In this document: one piece after another, positions 34,514-43,429 of the stretch | Position numbering within the stretch: position 1 is the first letter of the stretch | Layout of the letters: each line of letters begins with the position of its first letter | Origin: an uncultured Myxococcales bacterium | GTDB lineage: Bacteria > Myxococcota_A > UBA9042 | Direction: 5' to 3' | DNA length: 64,000 nt | NCBI GenBank assembly: GCA_903924465.1 | Contig: CAIYBN010000120.1 | Coordinates: 62,001-126,000 of the forward strand | Notes under the pieces: model-generated | The model's input: the letters and a program-made list of their open reading frames with translations, nothing else | Database searches by the model: none | What the model was told of the DNA's origin: nothing | Position numbers and translations under genes: made by a program

Positions 34514-35164
34514 TCAGGCCGGATCGTCTGGGCGCGACAGGACCACGATCGCGCCCGGAACCGCCGCACCGAGATGCCAATCCAGCAGCGCGCCCTGCCA
34601 GACCTCGTCGTGGGGAAAGTGCGCCAGAAATTCGCCAAGGGGCGCGAGCGGCAGATCAATCTGCGGGTCCGCCGCGTGCATGGGCACCGCCATCCTGGGC
34701 TGCACGGACCGCACCAGCGCCGCCGCACCTGCACCGTCCAGCGTGTAGGTCCCACCGACCGGCACCAGCAGCACGTCCGTGCCGCGCAACCAAGCGACAT
34801 CCGTCTCATCGTAGGCGGCCACGTCGCCGCAATGCACCACACGCACGCCTTCGGCTTCAAACGAGAGCATCGTCGAGAAGCCGGCGCGCACACCGTGCTC
34901 TGTGTCGTGAAACACCGATCGGCCACGCACCGTGACGTTGCCCAACACGGCGTCGCCTTCGATGCGCGTCGTCGTGCCCAGCTCCGGCGTCCACGCGCTG
35001 TGATCCTCGTGCGGATGCGTGCTGGCGATCGCGTCGAACGGACCGATGATGGCCGGAAGCTGGAAACGCCCCGCCACCACGCCGGGCTTGTGCGGATCCA
35101 GGCACAGCCGCAGCCCACCCAGCTCCAGCGCGAAGGCGGCGTGACCCAAGAAACGCAGCTTCAT
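34514..35164 (-). CDS. Metallo-beta-lactamase-fold hydrolase (UlaG-like)
   Basis: 216 residues. Metal site HPHEDH (HxHxDH), with VVHCGDVAAYDE and VPMHAAD as the later His/Asp ligands. Starts MKLRFLGHAAFALELGGLRL, the typical first strands of the UlaG/YtkL-type branch, whose members cleave lactones, phosphodiesters or similar. Substrate unknown. Six bases after hpt and last in the leftward run. Confidence 0.82.
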   Translation of the reverse strand: MKLRFLGHAAFALELGGLRLCLDPHKPGVVAGRFQLPAIIGPFDAIASTHPHEDHSAWTPELGTTTRIEGDAVLGNVTVRGRSVFHDTEHGVRAGFSTMLSFEAEGVRVVHCGDVAAYDETDVAWLRGTDVLLVPVGGTYTLDGAGAAALVRSVQPRMAVPMHAADPQIDLPLAPLGEFLAHFPHDEVWQGALLDWHLGAAVPGAIVVLSRPDDPA

Positions 35165-35170
35165 GAGGGC

Positions 35171-35704
35171 TCAATCAAAGTGCATGACCCCGATGTACGG
35201 CAGGTTGCGGTAGCGCTCTTCATAGTCCAAACCGTAACCGACCACGAAGACGTCGTCGATGGTAAAGCCCACCCAAGTCAGCGGCACGGCGATCTTCTGG
35301 CGCGCGGGCTTGTGGAGCAACGTGCAGACCGTCACGGAATGCGGGCCGCGCGATTCCAGGTTGTGCAGCAGGTAGCTCATCGTCAGGCCCGTATCGACAA
35401 TGTCTTCCACGATCACGACGTCGCGCCCGGCGATGTCCAACGTCAGGTCGTGGGTCAGCCGCACCGCACCTGAACTCTCCGTCGTCCCGCCGTAGCTGGA
35501 CACGCCGAGGAACACCAGGTGGACCGGCCGCTGCAGGTTGCGCACCAAATCGGCAAAGAACAGCACGGAGCCCTTGAGCACGCACACCAGAACCAGCGGC
35601 TGTTCCGTCTCGGGCAGGGCCTCGATTTGCTGGCTCAATTCCGCCACGCGGGCGTTCAACTTCGCCGCCGACAGGAACACTTCCACGCGTTCAGTCTTGG
35701 CCAT
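35171..35704 (-). CDS. hpt: Hypoxanthine phosphoribosyltransferase
   Basis: 177 residues. PRPP-binding motif VVIVEDIVDTGLTM, the flexible-loop region SSYGGTTESSG and the early VLVCVLKGSVLFFADLVR. The base-site strand is TWVGFTIDDVFVVGYGLDY. Converts hypoxanthine (and probably guanine) plus PRPP to the nucleotide, purine salvage. Lies 9 bases after the uracil-type transferase gene, so purine and pyrimidine salvage are cotranscribed. Confidence 0.96.
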   Translation of the reverse strand: MAKTERVEVFLSAAKLNARVAELSQQIEALPETEQPLVLVCVLKGSVLFFADLVRNLQRPVHLVFLGVSSYGGTTESSGAVRLTHDLTLDIAGRDVVIVEDIVDTGLTMSYLLHNLESRGPHSVTVCTLLHKPARQKIAVPLTWVGFTIDDVFVVGYGLDYEERYRNLPYIGVMHFD

Positions 35705-35713
35705 GGTGTGCTC

Positions 35714-36532
35714 CTACGTCAGCGCGTTGTTCATGATTTCACCCATCCCGCCAGCGCCCGGCACAATGTAGTGGTGGTCGTTCAAGCCGCGCTCGCGGTC
35801 CCACTGCGCCCCCGGCACATCGGCCAGCACGTCCTGCGGCGACAGTCCGCGGTCCAGCCGGTAAGCGTAGATGTGCACGAGCCCCGGGAACTGCGTCGTC
35901 AGGCGCTTGATGAACTCGGGCGTGACGATGAGGTTCAGGCAGAAGACTTGTTTGGGCGAGCCGTCGAGTTCGGTCTGGTAAAACGAGATCGCCTCCGCCA
36001 GTGAAGAGCCGGTCGCTCCCATCGGATCGGGCACCAGCAGGATGCGATCCTTGACCGGTCCGGCGATCTTGCGGCCAAACATCCCCGCGCCCGTCACCTG
36101 CGCGCGATCGTCGACCAAGCGATTCATCAGGATGTGGTCCTGGCGCACGCGCGTCGGGTCAATGACCTCGCACAGCGCGTCGAAGCAGACCATCGACGGC
36201 AAGATGCCGGCGCGCGCGATATCGACCGTCGTGACCTCGGTCGTCGGGTCGATAATCTGGCCTTCGTACACGCCAAACGGCGTCAATTCGCGCATCCGCG
36301 TCTCGGATCGCACGGCGCGGCGCGGAAATTCGCGGTTGATGACCTCGCGCACCAAACCGCGATACAGTAGCGTAATCAGGCGGTTCACTTCCGGTTGCAC
36401 GCAGTTTGGGTGACACAGCCGCGCCAGCCAGGTCAACGCCAGCGGGTCGTGGATGAGGTGCACTTGCGGACCGTAGCGATGCGCCAATTCGGTTTCGTGG
36501 TTGTGCAGATTCAGGTATGCGGTCTCGCCCAT
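35714..36532 (-). CDS. Uracil phosphoribosyltransferase-like protein, long form
   Basis: 272 residues from ATG 36532 (MGETAYLNLHNHET). The PRPP loop reads VPDPMGATGSSLAEAI, the DPMxATGxS of uracil phosphoribosyltransferase; TVDIARAGILPSMVCFDAL matches its RAGxxM region, and DHHYIVPGAGGMGEI the C-terminal uracil loop (usually YIVPGxGDxGDR). Common Upp is about 208 residues, so there are 60 extra, mostly N-terminal. It probably makes UMP from uracil and PRPP, but it belongs to a divergent branch. Downstream of yggS, upstream of hpt. Confidence 0.8.
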   Translation of the reverse strand: MGETAYLNLHNHETELAHRYGPQVHLIHDPLALTWLARLCHPNCVQPEVNRLITLLYRGLVREVINREFPRRAVRSETRMRELTPFGVYEGQIIDPTTEVTTVDIARAGILPSMVCFDALCEVIDPTRVRQDHILMNRLVDDRAQVTGAGMFGRKIAGPVKDRILLVPDPMGATGSSLAEAISFYQTELDGSPKQVFCLNLIVTPEFIKRLTTQFPGLVHIYAYRLDRGLSPQDVLADVPGAQWDRERGLNDHHYIVPGAGGMGEIMNNALT

Positions 36533-36642
36533 GGCAACTCCGAAACAGAGGATGGACGCTAGGCTGTGGGCCAATGCACCGTCAAGGCGAAACGCGAAAC
36601 GGACGTGCAACTTCTATGTGCCAAATCGCCGTCGGTCTGGTT

Positions 36643-37362
36643 TCAGCGCACTTTCGGGGTTCGTGCGCCAAAAATCGCGGTGCCCACCCGCACGTGCGTG
36701 GCGCCCTCGGCAATCGCCACCGGAAAGTCGCCGCTCATACCCATGGACAGCCACAGGCTCGTCGACGCTCCCGGCCGGCCGCGCAGGCGCACTTGCAGGC
36801 GATCGCGCAGCGCGCGCAGCCGCTTGAACCACACGCGCGTCAACTCCGGCTCCTCATCGGCCGGCGGCAGCGTCATCAGACCGCGCAAGTGCAGATTGGG
36901 CGATCGCAGCAGCACGTCGAGAAAGAGCTCCGCATCCTCCTCGCCGCAACCGCGCTTCTGCGCTTCCTCAGCGAGGTTGATTTGCAACAGCACGTCCTGC
37001 TGCAGATTCTGGCTCCACGCGGTGCGCTGCATCTCGTCGATGCCGGCCATGTCGTCCGCGGCGTGCAGGAGAGCGACGTGGCCGATGACGTGGCGGATCT
37101 TGTTGCGCTGCAAATGCCCGAGAAAATGCCAGCGCAGGTCCGGCAGATCGGCGAGTTGCGCGGCTTTCTCCTGCCATTCCTGCACGTAATTCTCACCGAA
37201 GTCGCGTTGTCCAAGCGCGTACGCGGCGCGGACCGCTTCCGCGGGATGGCCTTTGGAAACGGCGACCAGCGTGATCTCATCAGCACGCCGACCCGCCGCT
37301 GCCGCCGCCGCAGCGATCGCCGCCCGGACTGCCTCCAGATTTGCCGCCAATTCAACCATCAT
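36643..37362 (-). CDS. yggS: YggS/PROSC-family PLP-binding protein
   Basis: 239 residues. PLP-Lys motif LVAVSKGHP, FGENYVQE, WHFLGHLQRNK, and the phosphate site LSMGMSGDF followed by VRVGTAIFG. Single-domain TIM barrel like the N-domain of alanine racemase; keeps free pyridoxal phosphate in balance rather than acting as an enzyme. Start ATG 37362 or 37359 (double Met). Overlaps the maf stop by four bases. The 110-base gap before the next gene shows no strong signal. Confidence 0.95.
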   Translation of the reverse strand: MMVELAANLEAVRAAIAAAAAAAGRRADEITLVAVSKGHPAEAVRAAYALGQRDFGENYVQEWQEKAAQLADLPDLRWHFLGHLQRNKIRHVIGHVALLHAADDMAGIDEMQRTAWSQNLQQDVLLQINLAEEAQKRGCGEEDAELFLDVLLRSPNLHLRGLMTLPPADEEPELTRVWFKRLRALRDRLQVRLRGRPGASTSLWLSMGMSGDFPVAIAEGATHVRVGTAIFGARTPKVR

Positions 37363-38033
37363 GTCTCCCGCGCGCCCCAGGGCAACACATCGCGAGCGCC
37401 CATTTCTTCCATCATTTCAATAACCTGACAAAGCGGCAAGCCAACCACGTTGGTGTACGAGCCGCGCAGGTATTCCACCAGATAGCTGCCCACGCCCTGG
37501 ACCGCGTAGCTGCCAGCCTTGTCCATCGATTCGCCGACCGAGACGTACGCGTCGATCTCCGTGCGCGTCAACTCCTTGAACTTGACCACGGTCGTCACCG
37601 CCTGGAGGCCCTCGCGGGCGCGCTTCAGGTCGAACAGGCAGAATCCAGTGATGACAAGGTGCTCACGCCCGGACAGCTTCTGCAGCATTTCCCGCGCTTC
37701 CTGCACATCCGTCGGCTTGCCGTAGATCACGTCGTCGACGACCACGACCGTGTCGGCGCCGATCACCCAGCGCACCATCTCGTCGACCCGCGGCATGCCG
37801 GCCGCCAGCGATCGCCGCGCCTCCACGTCGGACGTGTACAAGGTCGCCTGCAGCCGCTTCACCGCCGCCAGCACTTTGGCCCGCGCGACGCGCTTGGCGT
37901 AGTCCTCCGGCAATTCGCCCGGCAGCTGCGTTTCGTCGATGCCTGACAGCACCACACGCACCTGAAAGCCAAGTTTTTCAAGCAGTTCCTTGCGGCGCGG
38001 CGAACTGGAAGCAAGCGTCAACGGTGCGGCCAT
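37359..38033 (-). CDS. maf: Maf-family nucleoside-triphosphate pyrophosphatase
   Basis: 224 residues. LTLASSSPRRKELLEKLG is the hallmark N-terminus, VIGADTVVVVDDVIYGKP holds the catalytic Asp region, and GSYAVQGVGSYLVEYLRGSY is the C-terminal binding loop. Removes pyrophosphate from dTTP/UTP or modified nucleotides, a house-cleaning role also linked to septum control. An inserted hydrophilic stretch after KLSGREH is ordinary. Overlaps yggS (ATGA). Confidence 0.96.
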   Translation of the reverse strand: MAAPLTLASSSPRRKELLEKLGFQVRVVLSGIDETQLPGELPEDYAKRVARAKVLAAVKRLQATLYTSDVEARRSLAAGMPRVDEMVRWVIGADTVVVVDDVIYGKPTDVQEAREMLQKLSGREHLVITGFCLFDLKRAREGLQAVTTVVKFKELTRTEIDAYVSVGESMDKAGSYAVQGVGSYLVEYLRGSYTNVVGLPLCQVIEMMEEMGARDVLPWGARET

Positions 38034-38154
38034 GCGGTCGGTCTCCCTGAATGTGCCATGGGTCTATGCATCCCGGCATGGACTCGGAGTCAAATATCTT
38101 GTGTCGCCGCCAGTCGGACGGCGGGGACGCGAGCTTGGCGACCCAGCCAACGGC

Positions 38155-38211
38155 CTAAACATGCCTACCGCAAAACCGCATTTGATCTCCAGTCTTGGCA
38201 GGCATGTTTAG
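38155..38211. repeat. Perfect 12-bp (15-bp with one wobble) inverted repeat
   Basis: Arms CTAAACATGCCT(A)CC at 38155-38169 and GG(C)AGGCATGTTTAG at 38197-38211, loop 27 bases. The right arm contains the stop codon of the small membrane-protein gene. There is no U-tract, so it is not a standard terminator; it could stabilise or process the mRNA between that gene and maf. The tip resembles the CCAAACATGCTG end of family-1 repeats. Confidence 0.7.
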
Positions 38212-38477
38212 TGCGGAGTCGATTTGGGCAAAGCGGCCGCGCGCGCGGCTTTCGCGCTCTTTTTCGCTTCACGTTTGGCCTGACGCGCCGCGATCGTCGC
38301 AGTCCGCCGATCTTTGCGCGCCTGCTTCCAGCGCGCCAGGAGCGGATCTTCACCCAGAAACAGCCGGCCCAGCAGATTGCCCAGCATCGGCAGCACCGCG
38401 CCCAACAGGCAAACGGCAGTCGCAATCAGCACGACAGCCCACTCAATCCCGGTCAAATTCGTAAACAGTTCTTTCAT
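38208..38477 (-). CDS. Small membrane protein with basic tail
   Basis: 89 residues. One long or two short membrane helices near the N-terminus (WAVVLIATAVCLLGAVLPML) followed by a highly basic tail (RWKQARKDRR, RQAKREAKKSAKAARAAAL). The tail should be cytoplasmic and could bind nucleic acid or phospholipid. It lies 18 bases after the TPR protein gene on the same strand, so it is cotranscribed. Not recognised. Confidence 0.7.
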   Translation of the reverse strand: MKELFTNLTGIEWAVVLIATAVCLLGAVLPMLGNLLGRLFLGEDPLLARWKQARKDRRTATIAARQAKREAKKSAKAARAAALPKSTPH

Positions 38478-38495
38478 ATCAATAATTTGACACGC

Positions 38496-39740
38496 TCAGA
38501 GTTTGTTGATCTTGTCTGCCAAGCCTTTGACTTTCTCCGCCGCGCCCTTGGCCTTGTCCACGGTGTTGGTCACGTGCTTGCCCATGTTCTCGGCTTCCGT
38601 ATACGTCCGACCGGGCGTATCCACCACTTTGTTGACCTTGTTGATCGCCTGTTCCGGTTGCGCCAGCACCTTGTTCTGCTTGCGCCGCGCCGCCGCCACC
38701 TCGTCGTCGACCATTTCCGGGCCCACGCTGTCCGCTTTTTTCTTGCCATCCGGGTCGACCGTCACCTTGGCCCCCCAGCGCACGATGATGTCGTACTTGC
38801 CGGTATCGGCTGCGGACATCGGCTGCAGTTCCACCTGGGGATGATGGAGCAAGTCGGCCAGCAGCCCCGTTTGCGCTTTGGCGTGCGCTTTGAAGAAGAT
38901 CTGCGGATGGTCGAGCGGCGCGCCGTCATCGTCCTTGGCATCAGGTTTGCGCTGGTCCAGCTTCACCAGTAGTTTCTGAATGTTCTCCACGGCGGCCTCG
39001 CCTGGGCCACCTATCGTGTTGACGACCTGCACGCGGATCGCGCCGGTGACGCGCTTGAATTCCGGCTCATCGCGGATGCCGTCAAAGTCCGCGTCGGTCC
39101 GCGCCTTGATCAACCGATTCGTCGCCGAATCCGTGCCGAGATCCGCCAAATCGCGCAAATGCCGCATTGCGTCCGGATGCTTGTCCGGCAAATTCGCCTC
39201 AGCGCATGCCAAGTTGTACAGCGCCGCCTCCGATCGCGGATCCTTGTCCAGCGCCTTTTCCATTTGCCCAGCGCCGTCTTTCCACTTCTTCTTCTTGTTC
39301 AGGGCGACGCCGTCCTTCACCAGCTTGTCCGCCGCTTCCCGGTCCGCGGTCCGTGCTTCCGGCGGATCGTAGCGTTTGCGTTCGTCACTCGACCGCGCTG
39401 CATCCGCTTCCTGCGGTCGGGGCGCGCGAGGCGGCAGCTTCACGTCCAGACGCAGCAGGCTCTCGCGGGCGATCGCCGAACCTGGATCGCTGCCGTGTTC
39501 GTACAGCCAGCGCAGACCCTGTTCCGCACATTTGCGATCATGGGCAGAGATACGTTCCAGCCGGGCGCTTGTGCCAAAGGCATCGGCGCAACCGACAAGG
39601 GATTTTTCATTCGCTTCTGCGGGCTTATTGAACGCGACGAGGCAAGCCACGCCCTGTTCGTCCCAAGCGGCGCCGTGGGCCAAGCCCGGCGCGAGGACCG
39701 TCGCGGACAGAAGGCCAAGCACGAGCGAAAGGACACGCAT
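38496..39740 (-). CDS. Exported TPR-containing protein of unknown function
   Basis: 414 residues from ATG 39740 (MRVLSLVLGLLSATVLAPGL, signal peptide ending GLAHGA-A); the longer open frame upstream is Pro/Arg-rich and not coding in character. Two or three Cys in the first 80 residues may form disulfides. TPR-like repeats sit near residues 150-210 (GVALNKKKKWKDGAGQMEKA, EAALYNLACAEAN). A later beta region includes QVELQPMSAADTGKYDIIVR, and the C-terminus is amphipathic Lys-rich helix (VDKAKGAAEKVKGLADKI). Divergent from the gene at 39969 across 228 bases in which I see no clear promoter. Confidence 0.7.
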   Translation of the reverse strand: MRVLSLVLGLLSATVLAPGLAHGAAWDEQGVACLVAFNKPAEANEKSLVGCADAFGTSARLERISAHDRKCAEQGLRWLYEHGSDPGSAIARESLLRLDVKLPPRAPRPQEADAARSSDERKRYDPPEARTADREAADKLVKDGVALNKKKKWKDGAGQMEKALDKDPRSEAALYNLACAEANLPDKHPDAMRHLRDLADLGTDSATNRLIKARTDADFDGIRDEPEFKRVTGAIRVQVVNTIGGPGEAAVENIQKLLVKLDQRKPDAKDDDGAPLDHPQIFFKAHAKAQTGLLADLLHHPQVELQPMSAADTGKYDIIVRWGAKVTVDPDGKKKADSVGPEMVDDEVAAARRKQNKVLAQPEQAINKVNKVVDTPGRTYTEAENMGKHVTNTVDKAKGAAEKVKGLADKINKL

Positions 39741-39968
39741 CCAAGCTCTCCCGCGTGGCGGTGGGCGTTCGGTCGGGCCCTTTGGCTGTCCAGCCCGGCC
39801 GTCCGGACCCGGTGCCACCGCCGATTTCCCTGCCACGCTGCGCCGCACGACCAAGCGCCGGCCTCCGGCTTGGTTGCGCTCGGCCCCGCTTGGTTTCCAT
39901 ACTACCCGTGGCCCCCTGTCAGGGTCAACGGAGTTGCCGCCGCCCGGCACCACAAGGAAATTGGCCGC

Positions 39969-41279
39969 GTGACCGACTCAAACCAGCATCAACGCACGAC
40001 ATTTCTGCTTTCTCTGGCAGTGGCGGTGCTCCTGGGCGGCGCGCTTGCGGTGAGCATCACCGCGTGGCATGGGCGGGATTCGGAAGCCTTTTCCCCGCGC
40101 GTCGGCACCGGAACGCCAGATGCTGCCGCAGCTGCGCAAGACGCCGAAACAGCCGACGCTCCGCCAGCCAGGATTCCACCGGCCGTCGCAGCACCCACTG
40201 CGGTCACAGCCGCGGATGCAGCTTTGCACGTTATCGCCGATCCGCCCGAATTGCGGGTCTGGGCCAACACCCGCGTGCGCCTGAGCGTGCAGACCGACGT
40301 GCCCTTTGAACGGTTTGTCTGGCACTTTGAGGATGGCAGCGAGCCCGTGGCGGGTGCGATCGTCGAGCACGTTTTCGCCGAAAGTGTCCGCGACCGCCAC
40401 GTCACGGTGGAAGCGATGCGGCGCGGCCAGCCGACCGAAGTCGCCACGCTGCGGTTGCCGGTGGAGCGGTTGGCGGTCCTGGCTGCCGATGGCGAACCAC
40501 GCCCGGACGCGGAACGACTGCCCAAAGCCGAAGGAACTCGCTTGCTGTTTGCCGGCGGCGCGATCGACGACGCTCAGGCTGCCCGGGTGACGGCAGTCGC
40601 GGCCGACATCGAAGCGGAGGTGCTGGTAGCAACCGGTGATGAAGCATCTGCGCAAGCGCTGGCTCAAGCGATCGACAACGGCGCGCTGACGGTGGCGCTC
40701 CTGCACTGGCCGCGCCAGATTCAAGGCGATCTGCCCCCGCTGGCGCTGCTCCGCAACCCGGGCGACGCGCTGACGCCGATTCGCCGTGGTGATCGCGATC
40801 TTGGCGCGTGGTCGATCGGTGATGTCGGCCTCGCGGCGATCGATTCCCGCGGCGAAACCTTGGCGGAATCCGACCTGAAGCGTCTGCACGACGTGCTGCA
40901 GTGGACGAGCGCCTACCGCGTCAGCTTGCTGCTCTCGGCGCGACCATTGACGCTGACCCGCGACGCGGAGTTGATTGCCGACCGGGCCTATCGGGTTTAC
41001 GAATACGCGCTGCGCCATCAGGTGGCCGCCGTGGTGTCAGCATCGGGCGTCTACTACGACGGCCGGTTCGGCGGCGTGCGCGTCATTGGCGTGGGCGAAG
41101 TCCAATCGTCCGGCTGTGTCCGCCCGTTGGGGCAGGACGCGTGCCAGCAGCCGTCGCTGTCGGTTCTCGATGTGCCACCGCAAGGTCCGCCGCGCCTGCA
41201 TGTGCTGGTCGGCGACGGATTCACAACGGCCCTCGCCAAACACGCATTGCCCGCGGAAGTGGGCAAAATTCGCCGATGA
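39969..41279 (+). CDS. Membrane-anchored protein with PKD-like and degenerate metallophosphatase-like domains
   Basis: 436 residues from GTG 39969 (the frame is open much further upstream, antisense to the TPR gene). One N-terminal anchor (FLLSLAVAVLLGGALAVSI), an Ala/Pro-rich stalk, then a PKD-like beta domain (FVWHFEDGSEPVAGAIVEHV, the WxFxDG...H pattern). The last 260 residues follow the order of calcineurin-type phosphoesterases but with ligands lost: VLVATGDEA for GDxxD, RNPGDAL for GNHE, LLLSARPL for the HxP strand and VGVGEV at the end. Probably a binding protein, not an enzyme. Stop overlaps hemW (ATGA). Confidence 0.6.
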   Translation: MTDSNQHQRTTFLLSLAVAVLLGGALAVSITAWHGRDSEAFSPRVGTGTPDAAAAAQDAETADAPPARIPPAVAAPTAVTAADAALHVIADPPELRVWANTRVRLSVQTDVPFERFVWHFEDGSEPVAGAIVEHVFAESVRDRHVTVEAMRRGQPTEVATLRLPVERLAVLAADGEPRPDAERLPKAEGTRLLFAGGAIDDAQAARVTAVAADIEAEVLVATGDEASAQALAQAIDNGALTVALLHWPRQIQGDLPPLALLRNPGDALTPIRRGDRDLGAWSIGDVGLAAIDSRGETLAESDLKRLHDVLQWTSAYRVSLLLSARPLTLTRDAELIADRAYRVYEYALRHQVAAVVSASGVYYDGRFGGVRVIGVGEVQSSGCVRPLGQDACQQPSLSVLDVPPQGPPRLHVLVGDGFTTALAKHALPAEVGKIRR

Positions 41280-42442
41280 ATCCCATGGTTCGCCACGTCT
41301 ACGTGCACTTTCCCTATTGCCTGCACCGCTGCGGTTATTGCGATTTTGCGACGACGGTCGCCCGAACCATTCCGCGCGAACGCTATCTCAGCCACATCGT
41401 CACGGAGCTGGAACTGCGCACGGAGACGGTGGCGCTGGCTCCGCTGGAAACCGTGTTCTTTGGCGGCGGCACGCCTTCGCTGTGGGGCCCGGCGGCGATC
41501 GGTGCGGTGCTGGACTGGCTGAACCGCCGCGCGGGCTTTGCCGCCGATGCGGAAATCACCCTGGAAGCCAATCCCGGCGCGCTGGAGTCTGGCGATCTGG
41601 CGGCGTATGCGACAGCCGGGATCACGCGCGTATCCGTGGGAATTCAGGCACTTCAGGACGACCGCTTGCGCGCGCTCGATCGGCTGCATGACGCGGCGGC
41701 GGCGCGCCAAACGCTCACGCAATTGGCTGAGCTGCTCGCGACGGGCCGCCTGCGATCGGCAAACGCAGACCTGATCTTTGGTGTGCCCGGGCAGACGATG
41801 CTCGACCTGCGCTCCGACGTGGCCGGCATTCTGGACCACGGTCTCAGCCACCTGTCAGCGTACAGTTTGACCGTGGAGCCGGGGACGCCGCTCGCCGCGC
41901 AAGTCAAACGCGGGGTGACTGCGCGGCCAGACGACGACCTGCAAGTTGCGATGCTCGACGCGCTGCCGGACCTGCTCGCGCCGTACGGTCTCTCCCGCTA
42001 CGAGGTTTCCAACTACGCCCGGCCCGGCCATCGGTCCCGGCACAATCTGGCGTACTGGTCGGGTCGGCACTATCTGGCAGTCGGCGTGGGCGCGCACGGC
42101 TTCCTGCCGCAAGCTGGAGCGCTGGGGGTGCGCTACGGCAATTCCCGCAAGCACGAGGCCTGGATGGGCGCACTGGCGCACCGGCAGCTTTGCGAGGAGT
42201 TGCGGGAGGAGATCGATGCCGACCGACATCAGGACGAACGTCTCTTGACCGGCCTGCGCCTGACCGACGGCCTCGATCTCGACGCCTTCGACCGGGATCT
42301 CGGCCACGATCGCCGCCGAGCGCTGGAACAACGCGCCAAGAACGGCATCGACCGCGCAGATTTCTGGCTCACAAACAATCACTTGGGCGTCACGCCGCAT
42401 GCCCTGGCGCGGCTGGATAGCCTGATCGCAGAACTGGCCTGA
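41276..42442 (+). CDS. hemW: Radical SAM haem chaperone HemW (formerly HemN-like)
   Basis: 388 residues from ATG 41276. Radical SAM motif CLHRCGYC (Cx3CxxC) in YVHFPYCLHRCGYCDF, SAM motif VFFGGGTPSLW, then ITLEANPG, VSVGIQALQDD, NADLIFGVPGQT, AYSLTVEPGTPL and YEVSNYARPGHRSRHNLAYW. The Cys-x3-Cys-x2-Cys lacks the fourth Cys typical of true coproporphyrinogen dehydrogenase HemN (CxxxCxxCxC), so HemW is the better call: it binds haem and hands it to target proteins. C-terminal HemN_C domain is present. Confidence 0.93.
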   Translation: MNPMVRHVYVHFPYCLHRCGYCDFATTVARTIPRERYLSHIVTELELRTETVALAPLETVFFGGGTPSLWGPAAIGAVLDWLNRRAGFAADAEITLEANPGALESGDLAAYATAGITRVSVGIQALQDDRLRALDRLHDAAAARQTLTQLAELLATGRLRSANADLIFGVPGQTMLDLRSDVAGILDHGLSHLSAYSLTVEPGTPLAAQVKRGVTARPDDDLQVAMLDALPDLLAPYGLSRYEVSNYARPGHRSRHNLAYWSGRHYLAVGVGAHGFLPQAGALGVRYGNSRKHEAWMGALAHRQLCEELREEIDADRHQDERLLTGLRLTDGLDLDAFDRDLGHDRRRALEQRAKNGIDRADFWLTNNHLGVTPHALARLDSLIAELA

Positions 42443-42511
42443 ATGTTTTCCGCCGCCGTGCGTTAGCCACGATGGTTTGACAGCTTCTCCAACGCGAACG
42501 ATGCTGAAGTG

Positions 42512-43429
42512 ATGAAGACTGCGTTTTCCCTTTTGATGGTATTGGTCATGGCGATCGCGGCCACGTCGGCTTATGCCACGTCACCGGATCCGGAAAAACA
42601 GGCGAGTGCGCTGGTGGCGCAGGCCAAAGAACGGTACCAAGCGGGCGATTTTGAACCTGCGGCCCAGCTCTACATGCAGGCCTACGGCGAAGTGCAGCGG
42701 CCAGCGCCGGTGTTCAACGCCGCGCGGGCCTATGAGCAGGCGGGACTGTGGTCGGAAGCGAAACCGCTGTTCGAGCTTTACCTGCAAATCGACCGCGGCA
42801 ATGACGCCGACAGCGTCGCCGGCCGCGCAGATGCCCAACAGCATTTGGAGGCGGTGAATGCCAAGATCGCCGCAGAGGCGGCCAAGAAGAACGCGCCGCC
42901 GCCCGCACAGGTCGTCCTGCCCACGCCGCCACCCGCAGCTGTGGTGCCGCCGGCGGTGAAGCCATCTCCGGTCATCCAGGATCCGCCCGCGGTGGAACCG
43001 CCTGCGCAAGTGGCCGACTTGAACGCGACCACGCCGCAAGAACGCGAATGGACCGGCCTGAAGACCGCCGCGGTGGTGACGATGTCCGCCGGCGCAGCGC
43101 TGATCATCACCTCGGTCGTCGTGGCGATTGTGGCCCACAGCGATTTGGCCGATCTCGACGCGCGGCTGGCGACCGATCAGGTGGCCAACAATCAGGGTCT
43201 GATCCTGCACGGCTCGGTGACGCAGCAGGAAATGGACAGCGGCATTGCGCGGTACAACACCCGACAAGTGACTGCTGGCGTGCTGGGCGGCGTGGGCGCG
43301 GCTGCCGTCGTCGTCGGCGGCATCCTGTGGTGGCAAGATGGCGCACGGGCGGCGCACAACGTGGCGCTGTCGACCGGCGTTGTGCCCCAGCAGGGTGGCG
43401 CGGTGTGGACGCTGGCTGGACATTTCTAA
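42512..43429 (+). CDS. Exported TPR protein with two C-terminal membrane helices
   Basis: 305 residues from ATG 42512 (a GTG lies just before it). Signal peptide KTAFSLLMVLVMAIAATSAY; TPR repeats about residues 30-110 (AKERYQAGDFEPAAQLYMQA, FNAARAYEQAGLWSEAKPLF); an Ala/Pro/Val linker; a helix near 188-212 (VVTMSAGAALIITSVVVAIV) and a second near 258-278 (LGGVGAAAVVVGGILWW). This layout is frequent in myxobacterial-type genomes, function unknown. The stop codon lies inside the left tip of repeat copy C. Confidence 0.75.
   Translation: MKTAFSLLMVLVMAIAATSAYATSPDPEKQASALVAQAKERYQAGDFEPAAQLYMQAYGEVQRPAPVFNAARAYEQAGLWSEAKPLFELYLQIDRGNDADSVAGRADAQQHLEAVNAKIAAEAAKKNAPPPAQVVLPTPPPAAVVPPAVKPSPVIQDPPAVEPPAQVADLNATTPQEREWTGLKTAAVVTMSAGAALIITSVVVAIVAHSDLADLDARLATDQVANNQGLILHGSVTQQEMDSGIARYNTRQVTAGVLGGVGAAAVVVGGILWWQDGARAAHNVALSTGVVPQQGGAVWTLAGHF

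Noticed and set aside
38155..38211. Rho-independent terminator.
   Set aside because: Strong stem but no U-run on either strand, and the loop is 27 bases.
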